64,000 nt of DNA. Source: Pseudomonas putida. GTDB lineage: Bacteria; Pseudomonadota; Gammaproteobacteria; Pseudomonadales; Pseudomonadaceae. Under the pieces are notes generated by a model. It was given only the letters and a program-made list of their open reading frames with translations. It was not told the DNA's origin and made no database searches. The DNA lies in assembly GCF_028682635.1 (NCBI RefSeq), contig NZ_JANHLK010000016.1:62001-126000 (forward strand). Reading direction: 5' to 3'. The translations under genes and the position numbers were made by a program. How positions within the stretch are numbered: position 1 is the first letter of the stretch; each line of letters opens with the position of its first letter. Below, piece by piece: positions 61,236-64,000 of this stretch.

Positions 61236-62089
61236 CTACTGCAGGAGCTGGCTTGCCAGCGATGGCGGCACCAAGGCCACCATCGCATCGCCAGCAAGCC
61301 GGCTCCTACAGATGCGCGCAACGCCACACATTCATCATGGCCCCACAAATCCTGTAGGAGCTGGCTTGCCAGCGATGGCGGCACCAAGGCCACCATCGCA
61401 TCGCCAGCAAGCCGCCTCCTACAGATGCGCGCAATGCCACACATTCATCATGGCCCCACAAATCCTGTAGGAGCTGGCTTGCCAGCGATAGCGGTGTAAC
61501 GGCCACCATCGCATCGCCAGCAAGCCGGCTCCTACAGATGCGCGCAATGCCACACATTCATCATGGCCCCACAAATCCTGTAGGAGCTGGCTTGCCGGCG
61601 ATGGCGGTGTAACGGCCACCATCGCATCGCCAGCAAGCCGGCTCCTACAGATGCGCGTAACGCTACACATTCATCATGGCCCCACAAATCCTGTAGGAGC
61701 TGGCTTGCCGGCGATGGCGGTGTAACGGCCACCATCACATCGCCAGCAAGCCGGCTCCTACAGATGCGCGCAATGCCACACATTCATCAAGGCCCCACAA
61801 ATCCTGTAGGAGCTGGCTTGCCGGCGATAGCGGTGTAACGGCCACCATCGCATCGCCAGCAAGCCGGCTCCTACAGATGCGCGCAATGCCACACATTCAT
61901 CATGGCCCCACAAATCCTGTAGGAGCTGGCTTGCCAGCGATAGCGGTGTAACGGCCACCATCGCATCGCCAGCAAGCCGGCTCCTACAGATGCGCGCAAT
62001 GCCACACATTCATCATGGCCCCACAAATCCTGTAGGAGCTGGCTTGCCCGCGATAGCGGTGTAACGGCCACCATCGCATCGCAAGGTGA
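61236..62089. repeat. REP array, eight units with 113-base period
   Basis: Copies of ctgtaggagctggcttgcc begin near 61239 (ctgcaggagc variant) and recur every 113 bases, each with gatagcggtgtaacggccac and the partner gccagcaagccggctcctac, joined by the spacer gcgcaatgccacacattcat. The last unit breaks off at gcatcgca (about 62089). The REP unit is the reverse complement of the array at 40.3 kb, with a different spacer. Confidence 0.97.
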
Positions 62090-62133
62090 ACTGACCGTAT
62101 GATGTCGGCTTCATCGTCGATAAGGAGATCGCC

Positions 62134-62565
62134 ATGTCGCCAAACAAGGCTTGCCCCGTCATTCTCTCCAGCATGCCTGCGCCACGCATCCTTCTGTTCC
62201 GCCATCCCCTGGCAGGCGTGCAATTGGTCAAGGGCACAATCGAGCCAAAAGAAACACCCGCCGAGGCCGCTCTTCGTGAGTTGAGCGAGGAGTCTGGAAT
62301 AGACGACGCCTCGGTTATCAGTGATCTGGGCTGCTGGAACGCCGGGCATCTCGAGCAGGTATGGTCATTTCATCTGTGCCACGCACAGGCGCCGCTGCCC
62401 GAACAATGGACCCATCAAACGCGCGATGACCGTGGCCACGCCTTCAGCTTTTTCTGGGCCCCGCTTGATGAGTTGCCGATTGCCGATTGTCATCCGGTCT
62501 TCCGTCGGGCATTACGGCACCTGACGGCCACGCTTCGGCCTGAACACAGGAGAGTTGATGAATGA
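62134..62565 (+). CDS. NUDIX hydrolase
   Basis: 143 residues. The Nudix box is complete: Gly then five residues, Glu, seven residues, Arg-Glu-Leu, and EESGI (GTIEPKE...RELSEESGI). AAGGAGATC precedes the ATG. The enzyme hydrolyses a nucleoside diphosphate linked to another moiety. Its stop overlaps the GNAT start by four bases, so both proteins are produced together. Confidence 0.9.
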   Translation: MSPNKACPVILSSMPAPRILLFRHPLAGVQLVKGTIEPKETPAEAALRELSEESGIDDASVISDLGCWNAGHLEQVWSFHLCHAQAPLPEQWTHQTRDDRGHAFSFFWAPLDELPIADCHPVFRRALRHLTATLRPEHRRVDE

Positions 62566-63083
62566 AGACATTCAAGATTCGCGAGCTGAAAAGCACCGAC
62601 ACCGAAGCGTTGCTCGCATTCGAAGTCCGCAACCGTGAGTGGTTCGAATCCCATATCGATGCCCGCGACCCTTCTTTTTACTCATTGCAGGGCGTCGCCG
62701 AGCATATTCAAGGCTACTTATCCGGTTTCGCCATCGGCGCCTGGCATCCGTTTGTCATCGAAGACTGCAATGAAAAAATAGTGGGTCGAGCCAACCTGAA
62801 AAGCATCGACCCTGCGACGGGGTCTGCGGAGGTGGGCTATCGAATCGATCGCGACGCTTGCGGCCAGGGCCTGGCGACACAGGCGCTCAGGCATCTGATC
62901 GAGCAGGCACAGCGCCGTTGGCAACTGACGCAACTGATAGCTTATGTGTTCAAGGAAAATGTGGGCTCGAGAAAAGTACTGGAGCGTTGCGGATTCGTGC
63001 TTGAACAATCCTCCGGAAACGAAGCGCCAGAAGCCGAATACCGATTGCTTCAGCCTCTGGCCCGGTGCCGCAAGCGCGAGTAG
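62562..63083 (+). CDS. GNAT N-acetyltransferase (RimJ/RimL type)
   Basis: 173 residues. The acetyl-CoA site is AEVGYRIDRDACGQGLATQA (R/Q-x-x-G-x-G/A type), followed by AYVFKENVGSRKVLERCGF, the typical motif B of the RimJ/RimL subgroup. It acetylates an amine or protein N-terminus; the substrate is unknown. ACAGGAGAG lies upstream. It is coupled with the NUDIX gene. Confidence 0.9.
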   Translation: MKTFKIRELKSTDTEALLAFEVRNREWFESHIDARDPSFYSLQGVAEHIQGYLSGFAIGAWHPFVIEDCNEKIVGRANLKSIDPATGSAEVGYRIDRDACGQGLATQALRHLIEQAQRRWQLTQLIAYVFKENVGSRKVLERCGFVLEQSSGNEAPEAEYRLLQPLARCRKRE

Positions 63084-63099
63084 GAACTCAGCATGCTGG

Positions 63100-63204
63100 T
63101 CAGTTCTGGGTCACTTGGGTGAAGGGCAACACTCGACGACTGATCAGGAACACCTTGCCGGCCGGGGTCAGGCTTATGCTCACCGATCCGACGGCGCACG
63201 GTGG
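63100..63204 (-). pseudogene. Possible LysR-family N-terminal remnant
   Basis: On the minus strand a short frame reads VSISLTPAGKVFLISRRVL and ends in a stop at 63100-63102. The LTPAGKVFL core resembles the segment after the helix-turn-helix of LysR proteins. No start or continuation exists. It is probably a relic, or chance. Confidence 0.25.
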
Positions 63205-63290
63205 CAGTGCCGACGATGCGTTTAGACATCGGCTACGATGAGGTAAGCGACGACCCCTGTGTACGATTGAACCGCAATTGACCGCGATCC

Positions 63291-63420
63291 CTGTAGGAGC
63301 AGCCGGTCGACGCTCGATTGCTCGCGATGGTCGTTAACGATGACGCGGGAAACCTGACGCTCCGCGGTGCTCTCGGGTTTTTCGCGAGCAATCGAGCGTC
63401 GACCGGCTGCTCCTACAGGG
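63291..63420. repeat. REP doublet (gacgctcgattgctcgcg family)
   Basis: ctgtaggagcagccggtcga and its exact inverted partner tcgaccggctgctcctacag flank gcgagcaatcgagcg-type inner arms. It is the same family as 36740-36856 and lies between the GNAT and metallo-hydrolase stops. Confidence 0.9.
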
Positions 63421-63449
63421 GGCCACGACAACCCGCGCCAGCGGGTATG

Positions 63450-64000
63450 TCAGTAGTCCCAGAAAGCCGCGACCCAGCGAAAGGCGTCCCCATTGACGGC
63501 CACCCGCCCAACGGAGGGGAACGGCAGGTGCGTGGCGACAAAAAGCTCACCGCTCGCCGCCGCCTCTCGCATGAGTCGCACCCGAACGCGAACCGACTCC
63601 TCAGGGTCGTGTTCAAAACCGTTGTGCCAGTCGGGATGCTCGAAGGCGACCGGGAACAGGGCGTCGCCGGCGAACGTTAACCGCTCGCCGCCGGACGTCA
63701 CGTAGACCACGCTGTGACCCGGGGTGTGGCCGCCGGTGAGCTTGACCACCACGCCCGGTGCCACCTCGTACTCGTCTTCGAATGTCCGCACATTGCTGCG
63801 GTAAGCGTTGATGAACTGATTGGCGGTTGCCCGCAGGACGTCCGGTACCGGTGAAGGCATGTCGGTGTGGGTGAAATCCGGCGACTCCCAGAACGCAACC
63901 TCGATAGCCGCAACGTGGATGCGCACGTCTGGCCGCAACTTGTTCTTCACCTCATCGACCAGTAACCCGCCGATATGGTCCATGTGCATGTGGGTAATCA
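63450..64000 (-). CDS. Metallo-beta-lactamase-fold hydrolase (N-terminus cut by window edge)
   Basis: About 183 codons are visible. The metal motif THMHMDHIGG is at the right edge, GGHTPGHSVVYV and FAGDALFPV follow, and the C-terminal HLPFPSVGRV carries a further histidine, so the two-zinc site is complete apart from the missing start. The fold covers lactonases, glyoxalases and others; the GHTPGH and HLPFP pattern resembles secreted or lactonase-like members. Function is not assignable. Confidence 0.85.
   Translation of the reverse strand, partial: ITHMHMDHIGGLLVDEVKNKLRPDVRIHVAAIEVAFWESPDFTHTDMPSPVPDVLRATANQFINAYRSNVRTFEDEYEVAPGVVVKLTGGHTPGHSVVYVTSGGERLTFAGDALFPVAFEHPDWHNGFEHDPEESVRVRVRLMREAAASGELFVATHLPFPSVGRVAVNGDAFRWVAAFWDY

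Overview
The window is a chromosomal segment of a Pseudomonas, most likely of the P. fluorescens lineage. The evidence is the high GC content of most genes, the very abundant Pseudomonas-type REP elements (tgtaggagctggcttgccagcga and relatives), and the gene repertoire: SfnR-like sulfur regulator, DUF2790 protein, tctCBA, a fused assimilatory nitrate reductase and many periplasmic binding proteins. Species cannot be decided from the sequence alone.

Layout. (a) 1-10.3 kb: a minus-strand run of two LLM flavin monooxygenases, a TonB-dependent receptor, two ABC substrate-binding proteins and a secreted lipase-type hydrolase. It is preceded by a sigma-54 promoter (8926-8941) and a divergent sigma-54 activator that lacks a sensor domain; this looks like an organosulfur scavenging locus. 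(b) 10.3-14.5 kb: a REP array, then a kinase, a class-III aminotransferase-fold enzyme and an APC permease, which together fit amino-alcohol catabolism through a phosphorylated intermediate. (c) 14.5-19.9 kb: an AT-rich island with a complete microcin B17-like thiazole/oxazole-modified peptide cluster. It holds a Gly-Gly-X periodic precursor, a hairpin attenuator, McbB/McbC/McbD-like synthetase subunits and an McbE/McbF-like ABC exporter, but no recognisable McbG immunity gene. This is the most interesting system in the window. (d) 19.9-33.5 kb: chemoreceptor, AlgE-type porin, glycosyltransferase 25, cytochrome c plus aldehyde dehydrogenase, MscS-type channel, metal-type two-component system, DUF2790 protein, alpha/beta hydrolase and two small exported or membrane proteins.

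(e) 33.7-40.3 kb: a tripartite tricarboxylate transporter (tctCBA), a LysR regulator, and a divergent FAD oxidase plus polyamine-type binding protein. (f) 40.3-45.7 kb: a 13-copy REP array, a deletion scar joining two gene remnants, a 936-residue adenylation / carrier / membrane-acyltransferase fusion protein, and a RidA protein. (g) 45.9-64 kb: RlhA-type U32 protein, KatG, another REP array, a 1364-residue nitrate reductase-flavoprotein fusion with a terminator in its leader, amidase, HIT protein, metallophosphoesterase, lactate dehydrogenase, two small proteins, a fourth REP array, NUDIX, GNAT and a partial metallo-beta-lactamase-fold hydrolase.

The four large REP arrays (about 10.3, 40.3, 50.6 and 61.2 kb) make up some 4 kb. 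They sit at operon ends and produce long spurious reading frames, which were not annotated as genes. The first and last genes run off the window. All functions are read from motifs and remembered family features; no database search was possible.
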